A stretch of 64,000 bases of DNA from Micromonospora lupini (GTDB taxonomy: Bacteria > Actinomycetota > Actinomycetes > Mycobacteriales > Micromonosporaceae): contig NZ_JAPENL010000002.1 of the NCBI RefSeq assembly GCF_026342015.1, positions 687,001-751,000 of the forward strand, given 5' to 3'. The notes under the pieces were generated by a model. The model was given only the letters and a program-made list of their open reading frames with translations, searched no databases and had not been told where the DNA came from. A program made the translations under genes and the position numbers. This document shows positions 1 to 8,490 of this stretch, in pieces. Every line of letters begins with the position of its first letter. Positions within the stretch are counted from its first letter, which is position 1.

Positions 1-40
1 CCATCCGGCATTTCTACCAGGGGCGGCGGACAACCCACTG

Positions 41-1744
41 TCAGCGAGGCCCGGCCTGCTCCGCAGCCCACGGCCCGAAGGCCCCCGCCGGTGTACCGGG
101 TGGCGGCAGGAAGAGCAGGACGCCGCGAAGCGAATCGGTCACCGCGAGCGGCAGCGGGCAGCGCGACGCCAGATCCTCCATCGAGGCGTACGGGCCGCGT
201 ACCCAACGGTCCATCGCCACCTGCCGACGTTGCGCGTCGGTAAGGCCCGGCAGGGCGGCGAGCACGTGGTCGGGTACGGCGTTGACGTCGATCAGTCCGC
301 CGTCGTCGAAGGCACGGGCCAGGTCCGGGCGGCCGATGGCGAACTCCTGGCGGGCTGCGGGGTAGCGGTGCAGCAGGTTCCGTGCCTGCTCCCGACGCAC
401 CCGTCGCTCCTCCTCGTACGCCTGGGCCTCGACCGTCCGGCCGGTAACCCGTCCCCAGACCCAGCGGTTGAGCAGGATCACGTGCACGGCGCCCCACAGC
501 CAGCACACAGCGAGGAGCCCGAGACCGAAGAACGCCTCCGCCGCCGAATCCTCCGTCTCCAGGTCATCCGTGTTGATCATGTAGGCCAGCAACGACCCCG
601 CGAGGAAATAGCCGAACGCCACGAGGCCGAGCCGCCGACTCCGCCGCCGCACCGCGTACGGCGCCATGGCCAGCCAGGTCACCATGCCGAAGGACAGCAG
701 CGCCAGACTGGCGCCGGCGACGGTGGCCGTGGTGCTCACCCAGGTGGGCAACGGGTGCGGGTCCCGTCGCGCCGGCTCGGCCCGCACCGCGGGAGGCGGG
801 CCCGCGGGCAGACCGCCCGGTGCCGGGTGCAGCGGCGGCGCGAGGTCCGCGTAGGGCGGAACCGGGGGCGGGGCGATCACGCCCGGTCGCGGGGCTGCGG
901 TCGGGGGCGCTGCTGTCTCCACGTCTCGCGCGGAGCGGGCCGGGGCGGGCCATTCCGCTTCGGTAACGCCGGCGGTCAGGGTCGGGTCGGCGCGCAATAT
1001 CCGCCCGTGCAGCTCGCGCAGCGCCGGACCGGGGTCGATGCCGTACTGCTCACGGAGCAAGCTGTCGATCTCCCCGTACGCGGCAAGCGCCTCGGCCTGC
1101 CGTCCGCTGCGGTAGAGCGCCACCATGTAGTGGTGGCGCAGCCGCTCCCGCACCGGGAACTCGGCCACCAGCTCGACCAGCTCACCAATCAACTCGCGAT
1201 GCTGCCCGCGGGCCAACTCCAGCTCCACACGGGTTTCCAGGGCGACCGCCCGCAGTTCCACCAGACGGTGCCGGGCAGCCGCGAAGAATCCCGCGGGGAT
1301 GCCCGCGAACGGCTCCCCCTGCCACAGGTCCAATGCTGCGGTCAGCTCAGCCAGCGCCTCGTCCGTACGCCCGGCCGCGTGCCGCTGGCGGGCGGCCTGC
1401 ACGCCCCGTTCGAAGCGGACCGCGTCCACCGCCTCGGGATTCACCCGCAGCAGATAGCCGGCGTCGGTCAGGCTGAGCACCTGTCCCGGCGTACGCGGCG
1501 AACGATCAGGTTCCAGGACCCGGCGCAGTCCCGCCACGTACTTCTGCACGACGTTGGGGCCGTTCGCGGGCGGCTCCTCCGGCCAGACCGCGTCGACGAT
1601 CTGCCCGGTGGACACCGGGCGGCCGGCGGAGAGCAGCAGCACGGCGAGCACCGCGCGCTGCTTACCCGGACCGAGGTCGATCTCCCGGTCGGCGTGCCAG
1701 GCCCGCTGAGGCCCGAGAATCTCGAAACGCAGCTGTCCTGACAT
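41..1744 (-). CDS. SARP-type transcriptional regulator with membrane and helix-hairpin-helix tail
   Basis: 567 residues. The N-terminus (about 1-95) is a winged-helix OmpR/SARP DNA-binding domain (LGPGKQRAVLAVLLLSAGR, then VVQKYVAGLRRVLEP), and residues about 100-245 form the bacterial transcriptional activator domain (YGIDPGPALRELHGRIL). This is the AfsR/DnrI type of pathway activator. After a Pro/Ala-rich linker (about 260-335) come three hydrophobic segments (about 340-430) and a basic stretch. The C-terminus (about 475-540) carries a ComEA-like helix-hairpin-helix (DVNAVPDHVLAALPGLT). The start is the ATG opening MSGQLRFEILGP, where SARP homology begins; the longer open frame upstream runs through the neighbouring promoter. 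Most SARPs are soluble, so membrane anchoring plus a second DNA-binding-like module is odd. Target genes are unknown. Confidence 0.85.
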   Translation of the reverse strand: MSGQLRFEILGPQRAWHADREIDLGPGKQRAVLAVLLLSAGRPVSTGQIVDAVWPEEPPANGPNVVQKYVAGLRRVLEPDRSPRTPGQVLSLTDAGYLLRVNPEAVDAVRFERGVQAARQRHAAGRTDEALAELTAALDLWQGEPFAGIPAGFFAAARHRLVELRAVALETRVELELARGQHRELIGELVELVAEFPVRERLRHHYMVALYRSGRQAEALAAYGEIDSLLREQYGIDPGPALRELHGRILRADPTLTAGVTEAEWPAPARSARDVETAAPPTAAPRPGVIAPPPVPPYADLAPPLHPAPGGLPAGPPPAVRAEPARRDPHPLPTWVSTTATVAGASLALLSFGMVTWLAMAPYAVRRRSRRLGLVAFGYFLAGSLLAYMINTDDLETEDSAAEAFFGLGLLAVCWLWGAVHVILLNRWVWGRVTGRTVEAQAYEEERRVRREQARNLLHRYPAARQEFAIGRPDLARAFDDGGLIDVNAVPDHVLAALPGLTDAQRRQVAMDRWVRGPYASMEDLASRCPLPLAVTDSLRGVLLFLPPPGTPAGAFGPWAAEQAGPR

Positions 1745-1886
1745 GCGAGTTTCCGCTCCTGACACCCCCGGGAGCGCCGGACGGCAGTGCCCGGCAGCCG
1801 GACGGCAGCATATCGGCAGCCGGACCGCCGTGCCGGCCGGCAGCATCGTCGTCGGCAGAAGCCAGGCAGCGAGAAAGAGAAGTGCG

Positions 1887-2708
1887 ATGACACAGGCAAC
1901 GGGCACCCCCGGCACCATCCTGCGGACGGTCGGTACGGCCACCGCCGTGCTGGCCGCGACCACCCTGCTCGCGGGTTGCGGGCCAAAGAGCGAACCGACC
2001 GCGGCACCGCAGAGCAGCCCGTCCGCCAGCCCGAGCGCCAGCCCGAAGGAGGCTCTCCTGGACGCCGTCCCGGATGGCACCGAGGGGGCGTTCCGGTTCA
2101 GCGGCAAGGACTCGTCGAGCACGATCAGCGGCCGGATCGACCCGGCGGCCAAGGGGTTCGAGCTCAACATGGCCATGCCGGCGGACTCCGACGGCATCGT
2201 CGTGAAGATGTCGTTCCTGGTGATCGAGGATCAGAACTGGGTGAAGGCGAAGTTCAGCGGTCGTCCCGGCCTGCCGCGGTTTCCCGACAAGTGGATGAAG
2301 CTGGACCCCAAGAAGCTGACCGACGCGGCGGACATCCCCGCCTACGACGGCGTGGACCAGGGCAACGCCGGGCCGCTCATCCAGGCGGCCACCTCGGTCG
2401 AGGAGAAGAGTCCCGGGCAGTACGTCGGCGTCATCGACGTGAGCGGCGGGGAAGCGGCGAAGGCGCTTGCGGACGGCGAGGCGGCGGCCCTCGGGGAGGC
2501 CGCGAAGAAGGTGCCGTTCACGGCGGTGGTCGGCGCGGACAAGCACCTGGCCTCGCTGACGTTGAAGATCCCGGCCGCCGGCAAGGCGAAGGCGTACGAC
2601 TACGTCGTCAAGTACGCCGACTACGGCAGCGCGCCGAAGATCAGCGTGCCGACCGGGGCCGCCGCCACGAAGGCGCCGGCGATGGCGTACGAGTTGCTGA
2701 ACGGCTGA
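1887..2708 (+). CDS. Secreted lipoprotein, LprG/LppX-like
   Basis: 273 residues with an N-terminal signal sequence and a clear lipobox (LLAGC, lipidated Cys31), followed by a Ser/Pro/Ala-rich linker and a globular domain of about 220 residues rich in short beta-strand patterns. Overall form resembles the actinobacterial LppX/LprAFG lipoproteins, which carry hydrophobic cargo outside the membrane; that assignment is by shape and not by a catalytic motif. The ATG at 1887 is chosen because a purine-rich ribosome site (gagaaagagaag) precedes it and it begins the signal peptide. It diverges from the SARP gene, so the 142-bp gap (1745-1886) probably holds both promoters. A hairpin terminator follows. 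Confidence 0.75.
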   Translation: MTQATGTPGTILRTVGTATAVLAATTLLAGCGPKSEPTAAPQSSPSASPSASPKEALLDAVPDGTEGAFRFSGKDSSSTISGRIDPAAKGFELNMAMPADSDGIVVKMSFLVIEDQNWVKAKFSGRPGLPRFPDKWMKLDPKKLTDAADIPAYDGVDQGNAGPLIQAATSVEEKSPGQYVGVIDVSGGEAAKALADGEAAALGEAAKKVPFTAVVGADKHLASLTLKIPAAGKAKAYDYVVKYADYGSAPKISVPTGAAATKAPAMAYELLNG

Positions 2709-2720
2709 CCCACGACGCAG

Positions 2721-2752
2721 AGGGCGGCGGCCACACGGGGGGCCGCCGCCCT
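2721..2752. terminator. Bidirectional hairpin terminator
   Basis: Perfect 12-bp inverted repeat (agggcggcggcc / ggccgccgccct) with an 8-nt loop, between the convergent lipoprotein and livM genes. No U-tract on either side, as is common in actinobacteria. Confidence 0.75.
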
Positions 2753-2769
2753 GCTGGGTGGAACCGGGG

Positions 2770-3873
2770 TCAGCGTGGGGGGCGGAGGGATCGGGTCAGG
2801 TGGGACAGGCGGGGGGCGAGGCTGGTTATGCCTCCGGGGAAGAAGTAGACGGCCAGGATGAAGACCGTGCCCAGGACGAACAGCGGCTGGCTCAGCGGAC
2901 GGCTGAGGACCGCCGGCAGGTTGTCCACCGCGTCGCTCGTGCCGAACGCGGTGAGCCGGTGGTCCAGGTACATGTAGAGGACACCGCCGAGCACCGGCCC
3001 CCACCGGGTGCCCGGCCCTCCGAGCACCACCATGACCAGCAGCGACAGGGTCAGCTCGGAGGACGTGATGTGCGGCGACGCGCCGCCGACGATGAGGACG
3101 TAGACCACCCCGCCCGCCGACGCCAGCCCGCCGGCCAGGGTGAACGCCACAAGCTTGTAGCGGTACGGGTCAAGCCCGAGCACGCCGATCCGCCGCTCGT
3201 CGTCACGCAGCCCGGCGAGCACCCGGCCGGTAGGCGACCCGCTCACCCGGTGCACCACGAAGACCACGAGCGTCAGGTACGCGAGCGCCAGCCAGTACAG
3301 GTTGACGGTGTTTGTCACCCCCACCAGCCCGGCGGGCAGCCCGGAAACGTCCAGCGGGAGGCCCTCCTCGCCACCTGTGAGCCCGCCGAAGTCCCGCGCC
3401 ACCAGGATCGCGCCGACCTGGGCGAACGCCAGTGTGACCATGGCGAATGCGATGCCCACGGTCCGCAGCGCCACCGCGCCGAGCAGCGCGGCGAGGATCG
3501 TCCCACCGGTGATGGTCAGCAGCGCCGCCTGCCACAGTGGCAGCCCGGCCCGGGTGACCAGGATGTCGGTGCCGTACACACCTGCGGCGAAGTAGAGCGC
3601 GTGCCCGAAGGAGAGCATGCCGGTCCGGCCGAAGAGCAGGTCGTACCCGGCCGCCAGGCCGCCGAAGATCAGGCAGATGGCGAGCAGTTGCAGGGTGCCT
3701 GGTGAGTTGACCGGCCCCTCGAAGATCCCCGGCAGGGAGATCGTCGAGTACGGCAGGATGGCCAGGACCGCAAGCGCGACAAGCGGCAGGAACGGGCGGA
3801 CCCGGTGCCACCTGCCCCGCTGCGGACTCAGTTCGTCGGGCACCTGCGCGCGAGGCGCGTCGATCACCGTCAT
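2770..3873 (-). CDS. livM: Branched-chain amino acid ABC transporter permease LivM
   Basis: 367 residues, multi-spanning membrane protein of the LivM family; the conserved region around GYDLLFGRTGMLSFGHALYF matches the family signature of the second permease of Liv-type importers. It forms the transmembrane channel together with LivH. The ATG overlaps the livH stop codon by four bases (ATGA), so the two are translationally coupled and are the last genes of a five-gene minus-strand operon. The N-terminal 40 residues are hydrophilic, slightly longer than usual. Substrate could be branched-chain amino acids, urea or another amide; the sequence alone does not decide. Confidence 0.9.
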   Translation of the reverse strand: MTVIDAPRAQVPDELSPQRGRWHRVRPFLPLVALAVLAILPYSTISLPGIFEGPVNSPGTLQLLAICLIFGGLAAGYDLLFGRTGMLSFGHALYFAAGVYGTDILVTRAGLPLWQAALLTITGGTILAALLGAVALRTVGIAFAMVTLAFAQVGAILVARDFGGLTGGEEGLPLDVSGLPAGLVGVTNTVNLYWLALAYLTLVVFVVHRVSGSPTGRVLAGLRDDERRIGVLGLDPYRYKLVAFTLAGGLASAGGVVYVLIVGGASPHITSSELTLSLLVMVVLGGPGTRWGPVLGGVLYMYLDHRLTAFGTSDAVDNLPAVLSRPLSQPLFVLGTVFILAVYFFPGGITSLAPRLSHLTRSLRPPR

Positions 3874-4760
3874 GCCGTTGCCACCTTTCCGGCGATGCCC
3901 TGCGGACGCAGCAGCAGCACCACGGCCAGCAGCCCGACCACGCAGATGTCGCCCAGCCCGGACGTGCCGTAGTAGTTGACGAACTGCTGCACCAGACCGA
4001 CGACGACCGCCGCGTACGCGGAGCCGACCACCGAGCCCATCCCGCCGATCACCACCACGATGAACGCGAAGATCAGCAGCGAGCCGCCCTGGCCTGGCGA
4101 GACGGTGCCGAAGTAGACCCCGCCGAGCGCGCCGGCGAGCGCGGCGGCCGCCCCGCCGATGGCGAAGACGAGCGTGAACGCCTTGCGCACGTCGATGCCG
4201 AGCGCTGTCACCATCTCCCGGTTCTCCACCCCGGCCCGGATCACCAGGCCGTACCGGGTCCACCGCAGGAACGCCAGGATCGCGCCGAGCACCAACACCG
4301 CCGCGACGATCAGCAGCAGGCCACCGTTGGGCACCTGCGCACCGAGGATCCCGGTCACCTGCCGGGTCCAGTCGGGGCGGGGGAAGGTGCGGGCGTCCGC
4401 ACCCCAGGTCGCCTGGAGCAGCGCCACCCCGGCCAGTGACAGCCCGACGGTGACCAGCACCTGCTCGATGGTGCGCGAGTAGAGCGGGCGGATCAGCACC
4501 AACTCGACCAGGATCGCCACGAGCGTGCCGGCGGCCACCCCGAAGGCGACCGCGAGCACGAAGCCGAACCCGTCGGAGCCGGCCCCCGGCAGGTTGCCGG
4601 CCGCCCACCAGGTGCCGTACGCGCCGACGCCGAGGAACAGCCCGTGCGCGAAGTTGAGCACGTCGGCCAGGCCGAAGACCAGGGACAGGCCGGACGCGAC
4701 GAGGAAGTACAGCGCCGCCAGGCCCAGCCCGGTCAACGCCAACAGGATCACGGTCCCCAT
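3870..4760 (-). CDS. livH: Branched-chain amino acid ABC transporter permease LivH
   Basis: 296 residues with about eight hydrophobic segments. The N-terminal stretch containing GLSLVFGLADVLNFAHG is the hallmark of LivH permeases, and the C-terminal VVVIGGMGSVVGSAYAAVVV region is the typical coupling area. Its ATG shares one base with the livF stop, and its stop overlaps livM, so it sits inside a tightly coupled operon. Together with LivM, LivF, LivG and the lipoprotein at 6231-7430 it forms a complete importer. Confidence 0.92.
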   Translation of the reverse strand: MGTVILLALTGLGLAALYFLVASGLSLVFGLADVLNFAHGLFLGVGAYGTWWAAGNLPGAGSDGFGFVLAVAFGVAAGTLVAILVELVLIRPLYSRTIEQVLVTVGLSLAGVALLQATWGADARTFPRPDWTRQVTGILGAQVPNGGLLLIVAAVLVLGAILAFLRWTRYGLVIRAGVENREMVTALGIDVRKAFTLVFAIGGAAAALAGALGGVYFGTVSPGQGGSLLIFAFIVVVIGGMGSVVGSAYAAVVVGLVQQFVNYYGTSGLGDICVVGLLAVVLLLRPQGIAGKVATA

Positions 4761-5485
4761 CAGTGACTCACCTCCGCCGAGCCGACACCCAGCAGTGACT
4801 TCGTCAACGCGGTCTCCAGCAGCAGCTCGTGGGCGTCGCCGGTCCAGGCCACCTTGCCGGCGGCCAGCACCACAGCGTCGCGGGCCAGCCGGCGTACGAC
4901 CGCCAGGTTCTGCTCGACGAGCAGCACCGGCACCGACTCCGCGACCCGCTCCAACACCTCGGCCACCTCGGTCACCACCTTCGGCGCCAAACCCTTGGTC
5001 GGCTCGTCGACAAGCAGCAGCCGGTTGTCGTTGAGCAGCACCCGACCGATCGCGAGCATCTGCTGCTGCCCGCCGGAGAGCGAGCCGGCCCGTTGGCGTC
5101 CGCGCCGGTCCAGCTCCGGAAAGAGCGCGAAGACCTTGTCGTACGCCGGGCTGGTGCCGCGACGCTCGGCGAGCCGCAGGTTCTCGGCGACGGTGAGGCC
5201 GGCGAACACGTCCCGGTCCTCGGGCACGTAGCCGAGCCCACCGCGGACCAGCCGGTGGGTGGGCCGGGCCAGCAGGCTCTGCGCGCCCATCCGGATGGTG
5301 CCGCGGACCTCCCCGGCGGGCGGGGTGAGGCCGACGATCGCGCGCAGCGTGGTGGTCTTGCCGACGCCGTTGCGGCCGAGCAGGACTGTCACGCCGGTCG
5401 GCGCGACGGTGAACGACACTCCTTGAAGGATGTGCAGCCCGGAGATCCGGACCGACAGGTCCTCCACTGTGAGAACGGGTTCCAT
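4760..5485 (-). CDS. livF: Branched-chain amino acid ABC transporter ATPase LivF
   Basis: 241 residues; one ABC ATPase domain with Walker A (GRNGVGKTT, about residues 38-46), signature (LSGGQQQM), Walker B (LLLVDEPTKGLAP) and the LivF-type ending. It hydrolyses ATP on the cytoplasmic face to drive import. One-base overlaps with both livG and livH show coupled translation. The family name follows from the DEPTKGLAP motif, typical of LivF, and from its pairing with LivG. Confidence 0.92.
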   Translation of the reverse strand: MEPVLTVEDLSVRISGLHILQGVSFTVAPTGVTVLLGRNGVGKTTTLRAIVGLTPPAGEVRGTIRMGAQSLLARPTHRLVRGGLGYVPEDRDVFAGLTVAENLRLAERRGTSPAYDKVFALFPELDRRGRQRAGSLSGGQQQMLAIGRVLLNDNRLLLVDEPTKGLAPKVVTEVAEVLERVAESVPVLLVEQNLAVVRRLARDAVVLAAGKVAWTGDAHELLLETALTKSLLGVGSAEVSH

Positions 5486-6228
5486 CAGAGCGACTCCCCC
5501 AGGTATGCCTCTTGCACCGTGGGGTTGGCCATCACCGTCTCCGGGGTGTCGCAGGCGAGCAGCGCGCCGTGGTGCATGACGGCGATCCGGTCGGCCAGTT
5601 CGAGGATCACGTCCATGTGGTGCTCGACCATCAGCACCGCCCGGCCACTGTCCCCGGTCAACGACTTGATGACGGCGACCAGTTCGGGGATGTCCTCGGC
5701 GCTGACGCCGGCCATCGGCTCGTCGAGCAGCATCACCCGCGGCTCACCGGCGAGCAGCAGGGCGATCTCCAGCTTGCGTTTCTCGCCGTGGGCAAGGGTG
5801 CCGGCGAGTGCCGTACCCCGGTGGGCGAGGCCGACCCGGTCGAGCGCCGCGTCGGCGGCGGCGGCGACCTCCCGGTCGGCCGCCGCCCGCCGCCACAGCG
5901 CCATCGAGCCCCCGCGGTGCGCCTGCACGGCGAGCCGGACGTTCTCCCGCACGCTGAGCGAGCCGAAGACCGACGACGCCTGGAAGGTACGGCCCAGACC
6001 GAGGCGGGCCCGCCGGTGCGGCGCGAGCCCACCGATGTCCTGCCCGTCCAGGGTGATCCGGCCCTCCGTGGCCCGGCGCAGGCCGGTGATCAGGTTGAAC
6101 AGTGAGGTCTTGCCGGCGCCGTTCGGCCCGATGACGCCCAGGAACTCCCCGGGCGCCAGGTCGAGGTAGACGCTGTCGACGATGGCGACCTCACCGATCC
6201 GCCAGGTCAGACCGCGGGTGGCGAGCAT
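5485..6228 (-). CDS. livG: Branched-chain amino acid ABC transporter ATPase LivG
   Basis: 247 residues; ABC ATPase with Walker A (GPNGAGKTSLFN), signature LAHGEKRKLEIA in place of the usual LSGGQ, which is characteristic of LivG, and Walker B (VMLLDEPMAGVS). The C-terminus ends in the family tail (PTVQEAYLGES). It is the partner ATPase of LivF. The gene begins two bases after the stop of the substrate-binding lipoprotein gene, so it belongs to the same transcript. Confidence 0.93.
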   Translation of the reverse strand: MLATRGLTWRIGEVAIVDSVYLDLAPGEFLGVIGPNGAGKTSLFNLITGLRRATEGRITLDGQDIGGLAPHRRARLGLGRTFQASSVFGSLSVRENVRLAVQAHRGGSMALWRRAAADREVAAAADAALDRVGLAHRGTALAGTLAHGEKRKLEIALLLAGEPRVMLLDEPMAGVSAEDIPELVAVIKSLTGDSGRAVLMVEHHMDVILELADRIAVMHHGALLACDTPETVMANPTVQEAYLGESL

Positions 6229-6230
6229 GG

Positions 6231-7430
6231 TCAGCCCTTCATGGCCACGGCCGGCGGCGCGGTCTCGTCACCGGTGAGGCTCTTCTGCGCGGTCGCCGTG
6301 AAGGCGGTGCCGCTGCCGGTCAGCTTGGCCTGGAACATCGGCTGCAGCAGCGCGTGGTCGGCCGCGCGGATGGTCATCTTGCCCTTGACCCCGTCGAAGC
6401 TCCAGCCCTCCAGCGCGGTGACCATCTTGTCGACGTCGTCGCCGCCCTCCTGCACCGCGCGGACCACCATCTGGGCGGCGGCGAAGCCGTCCGGGTGGAA
6501 CAGGTCGATGGTGTTCACCTTGGCCTTCAACGCCTTGCTGGCCTCGGTGTCGGACGCGCCGTCGAAGTAGTGCGACAGGAAGGAGATCTTCGCGCCGGCC
6601 GCCCCGAACGTCGGCCAGGAGGCCCGGATGTCCAGGCCGGTGACGACTGTGGTGGAGGAGAGCACGCCCTGCTGGTCGAGCGTCTGCCACATGGCCGGGG
6701 CGGTGGTGCCTGCCCAGGCGACGAAGAGCAGGTCCGGCTTGGCGGCCTTGATCTGGCTGGCGAACGGCGTGAACTCGGTGGCGCTGGCCGGCGCCCGGAC
6801 GCTGCTGACGGTGGCGCCCGCGCTGCCGATGACTGCCTTGACGGCCGCCTCGTTGGCGTCGCCGAACGCGCCGTCCTGGGCGAAGACCACTACCTTCTTG
6901 CCGGCCGGGTCGCCGATGAACGACTTGGCGGTCACCACGTCCTGGTAGGACTGCCGCCCGGAACGGAACGTGTACTTGTTCGCCCCGGTCACCGCGTCGG
7001 TCGCGGCTGGGCCGGAGATGAACAGGACCTTGTTCTGCGCCGCGATCGGCGCGACCTGGAGCGCCACACCGGACGCGGTCGAGCCGGCAATGATCTTCGT
7101 ACCCTTGCCGATCAGGTCCTTCGCGGCGGAGACGGCCTTGGCCGGGTCGCCCGCGTCGTCGACCTCGGTCAGCTCGATCTTCCGGTCACCCACCTTGCCG
7201 GTGCCCTTGGTGGCGAAGTCAAGCCCCGCCTTGAACCCCTCGACGTACTGCTTTCCGTAACTGGCCAGGGCTCCCGACTGGGAGTACACCAGGCCGACCT
7301 TGACCGGGGCGGCGCTGTCGCCGCCGCCGGTGGCGGTGTCCTGCGGGCTACCACAGGCCGTGGCGGCCAACGCCGCGGCCATCATCGTGGCGGCGGAGAG
7401 GAACGCCCGCCGCGTGTGCCGGACCGTCAT
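6231..7430 (-). CDS. Substrate-binding lipoprotein of the Liv-type ABC transporter
   Basis: 399 residues. The N-terminus carries both a twin-arginine-like motif (TRRAFLSA, residues 6-13) and a lipobox (ATAC, lipidated Cys26), so it is probably exported folded and anchored to the outer membrane face. The rest is a periplasmic-binding-protein type I fold (VKVGLVYSQSGALASYGKQY opening; Peripla_BP_6/Leu-Ile-Val family). It is the first gene of the operon and delivers ligand to LivHM. The ATG at 7430 is preferred over an in-frame upstream codon because the signal peptide starts there. Ligand could be a branched-chain amino acid, amide or aromatic compound. Confidence 0.9.
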   Translation of the reverse strand: MTVRHTRRAFLSAATMMAAALAATACGSPQDTATGGGDSAAPVKVGLVYSQSGALASYGKQYVEGFKAGLDFATKGTGKVGDRKIELTEVDDAGDPAKAVSAAKDLIGKGTKIIAGSTASGVALQVAPIAAQNKVLFISGPAATDAVTGANKYTFRSGRQSYQDVVTAKSFIGDPAGKKVVVFAQDGAFGDANEAAVKAVIGSAGATVSSVRAPASATEFTPFASQIKAAKPDLLFVAWAGTTAPAMWQTLDQQGVLSSTTVVTGLDIRASWPTFGAAGAKISFLSHYFDGASDTEASKALKAKVNTIDLFHPDGFAAAQMVVRAVQEGGDDVDKMVTALEGWSFDGVKGKMTIRAADHALLQPMFQAKLTGSGTAFTATAQKSLTGDETAPPAVAMKG

Positions 7431-7721
7431 CGCGACTCCAGGTGAGGACAGGATGCTGTGTTGTCGGCTCACGCTAGAAGTGACGTCACCCACGAGCTAT
7501 GTGGCGGAAACACACAAGTAACGGGAGAGGGGTGGCCGGGGGTTACAGCGGGCCGCACCACCACCCGGTGACCCGCGCCTCCGATGGCCCGAACCCCCAC
7601 GGACCGCCCGAGCCCTGTGTCGCCTCGCGCCATCCGGGCCTGCCCGCTCAATCGCAGGGCCCGTCGTGGTCGGCCGGTCGCGGACACCGCCGACGCCCGC
7701 CGAGCAGGCGGCACCCTCGCC

Positions 7722-7799
7722 TCGTCGGCCTGCTCGTCGGCCTGCTCGTCGGCCTGCTCGTCGGCCTTCCGTCGGCCTTCCGTCGGCCTTCCGTCGGCC
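7722..7799. repeat. Tandem array of 12-bp then 11-bp units
   Basis: Three full copies of tcgtcggcctgc (7722, 7734, 7746) and a partial fourth, followed directly by three copies of ttccgtcggcc (7767, 7778, 7789). The second unit is a one-base-shorter variant of the first, which suggests slippage growth. Confidence 0.9.
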
Positions 7800-7852
7800 C
7801 TTCGTCGAGGGTTTGCCGAACCAACCGGAGCCGGACACCAGCACCTACACCC

Positions 7853-8024
7853 CGCCGGTAACGCTGCCCGCCCGAGCGCCCCCGCCCGAACACCCCCGCC
7901 GGTAACGCTGCTCGCCCGAACACCCCCGCCCGAACACCCCCGCCGGTAACGCGGCCCGCCCGAACACCCCCGCCCGAACACCCCCGCCGGTGACGCTGCC
8001 CGCCCGAGCGCCCCCGTCGAACGC
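7853..8024. repeat. 44-bp tandem repeat, three copies plus a partial fourth
   Basis: Copies start at 7853, 7897, 7941 and (partial, diverged) 7985, exactly 44 bp apart. Each begins cgccggtaacgc and ends cgcccgaacacccc; within each unit a cgcccgaacaccccc-like block is itself nearly duplicated. The strands are strongly asymmetric, with C-rich top strand. Confidence 0.9.
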
Positions 8025-8043
8025 CAAGCGGGCGAAGATCGCC

Positions 8044-8146
8044 GCAACATCGGCGAAGATGGTGCCTCGCTCGGCGGGGAGGCAGCAACTTCGCCGATGT
8101 TGCTGCCTCGACCTGCCCCGATACCGCAACATTGGCGAAGTTGCGG
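8044..8146. repeat. Nested inverted repeats of a 19-bp gcaac-cggcgaag-ttgc motif
   Basis: Three related elements at 8044-8060, 8085-8103 and 8126-8144. The second (gcaacttcgccgatgttgc) is the reverse complement of the third with one mismatch and pairs with 15 bases of the first, so alternative large hairpins can form. The second also folds on itself (ggcagcaac 8081-8089 with gttgctgcc 8099-8107). Confidence 0.8.
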
Positions 8147-8169
8147 CCCCGAGCCCCGGTTCGCCCGGT

Positions 8170-8250
8170 CAAGGTCGTGCTCGATCATGGATTTAGTGGC
8201 CTTGGGCCGTCGGCGATACCACTTGATCCAGGATCGAGCGTGACCTTGGA
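8170..8250. repeat. Long imperfect inverted repeat
   Basis: Arms at 8170-8199 and 8219-8248 match at about 25 of 30 positions with a 19-nt loop. Matched blocks include caaggtc/gaccttg, gctcgatc/gatcgagc and agtgg/ccact. Similar in scale to, but different in sequence from, the hairpins at 42.5 and 53.7 kb. Confidence 0.75.
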
Positions 8251-8490
8251 CAGGCCCACGTGTACCGGTAGGCGTGAGCGGGCGTAGACGTCGGCGTGGA
8301 CGTCGGCGGACGTCGGCGGCGCGATTCGTTTACGGCATCAGCTCCATAGCGTCCGCGAGGTGCTGCCCACACCGGCGCGGCCACCCGCCCACGCCCACGC
8401 GGCCAGGGCCACCCGCCCGCGCGGCACCTGCCCACGCCCACGCGGCCACCTGCCGAGACGCCGTGAGAGCCACCTGCCCACAGCTGCGCG

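Noticed and set aside
230-1741. Long plus-strand open frame opposite the SARP gene
   Set aside because: Arg/Gly/Pro-rich shadow of the minus-strand gene caused by high GC; no ribosome site or domain.
1745-2197. N-terminal extension of the SARP frame
   Set aside because: It runs antisense through the lipoprotein gene, and SARP similarity begins only at the ATG at 1744.
2758-3705. Plus-strand open frame over livM
   Set aside because: Low-complexity shadow; livM has clear family motifs and a coupled start.
7469-8188. Possible repeat proteins in the 7.4-8.2-kb region
   Set aside because: Frames are created by tandem repeats not divisible by three (44, 20 and 11 bp), with no ribosome sites, so coding is unlikely.
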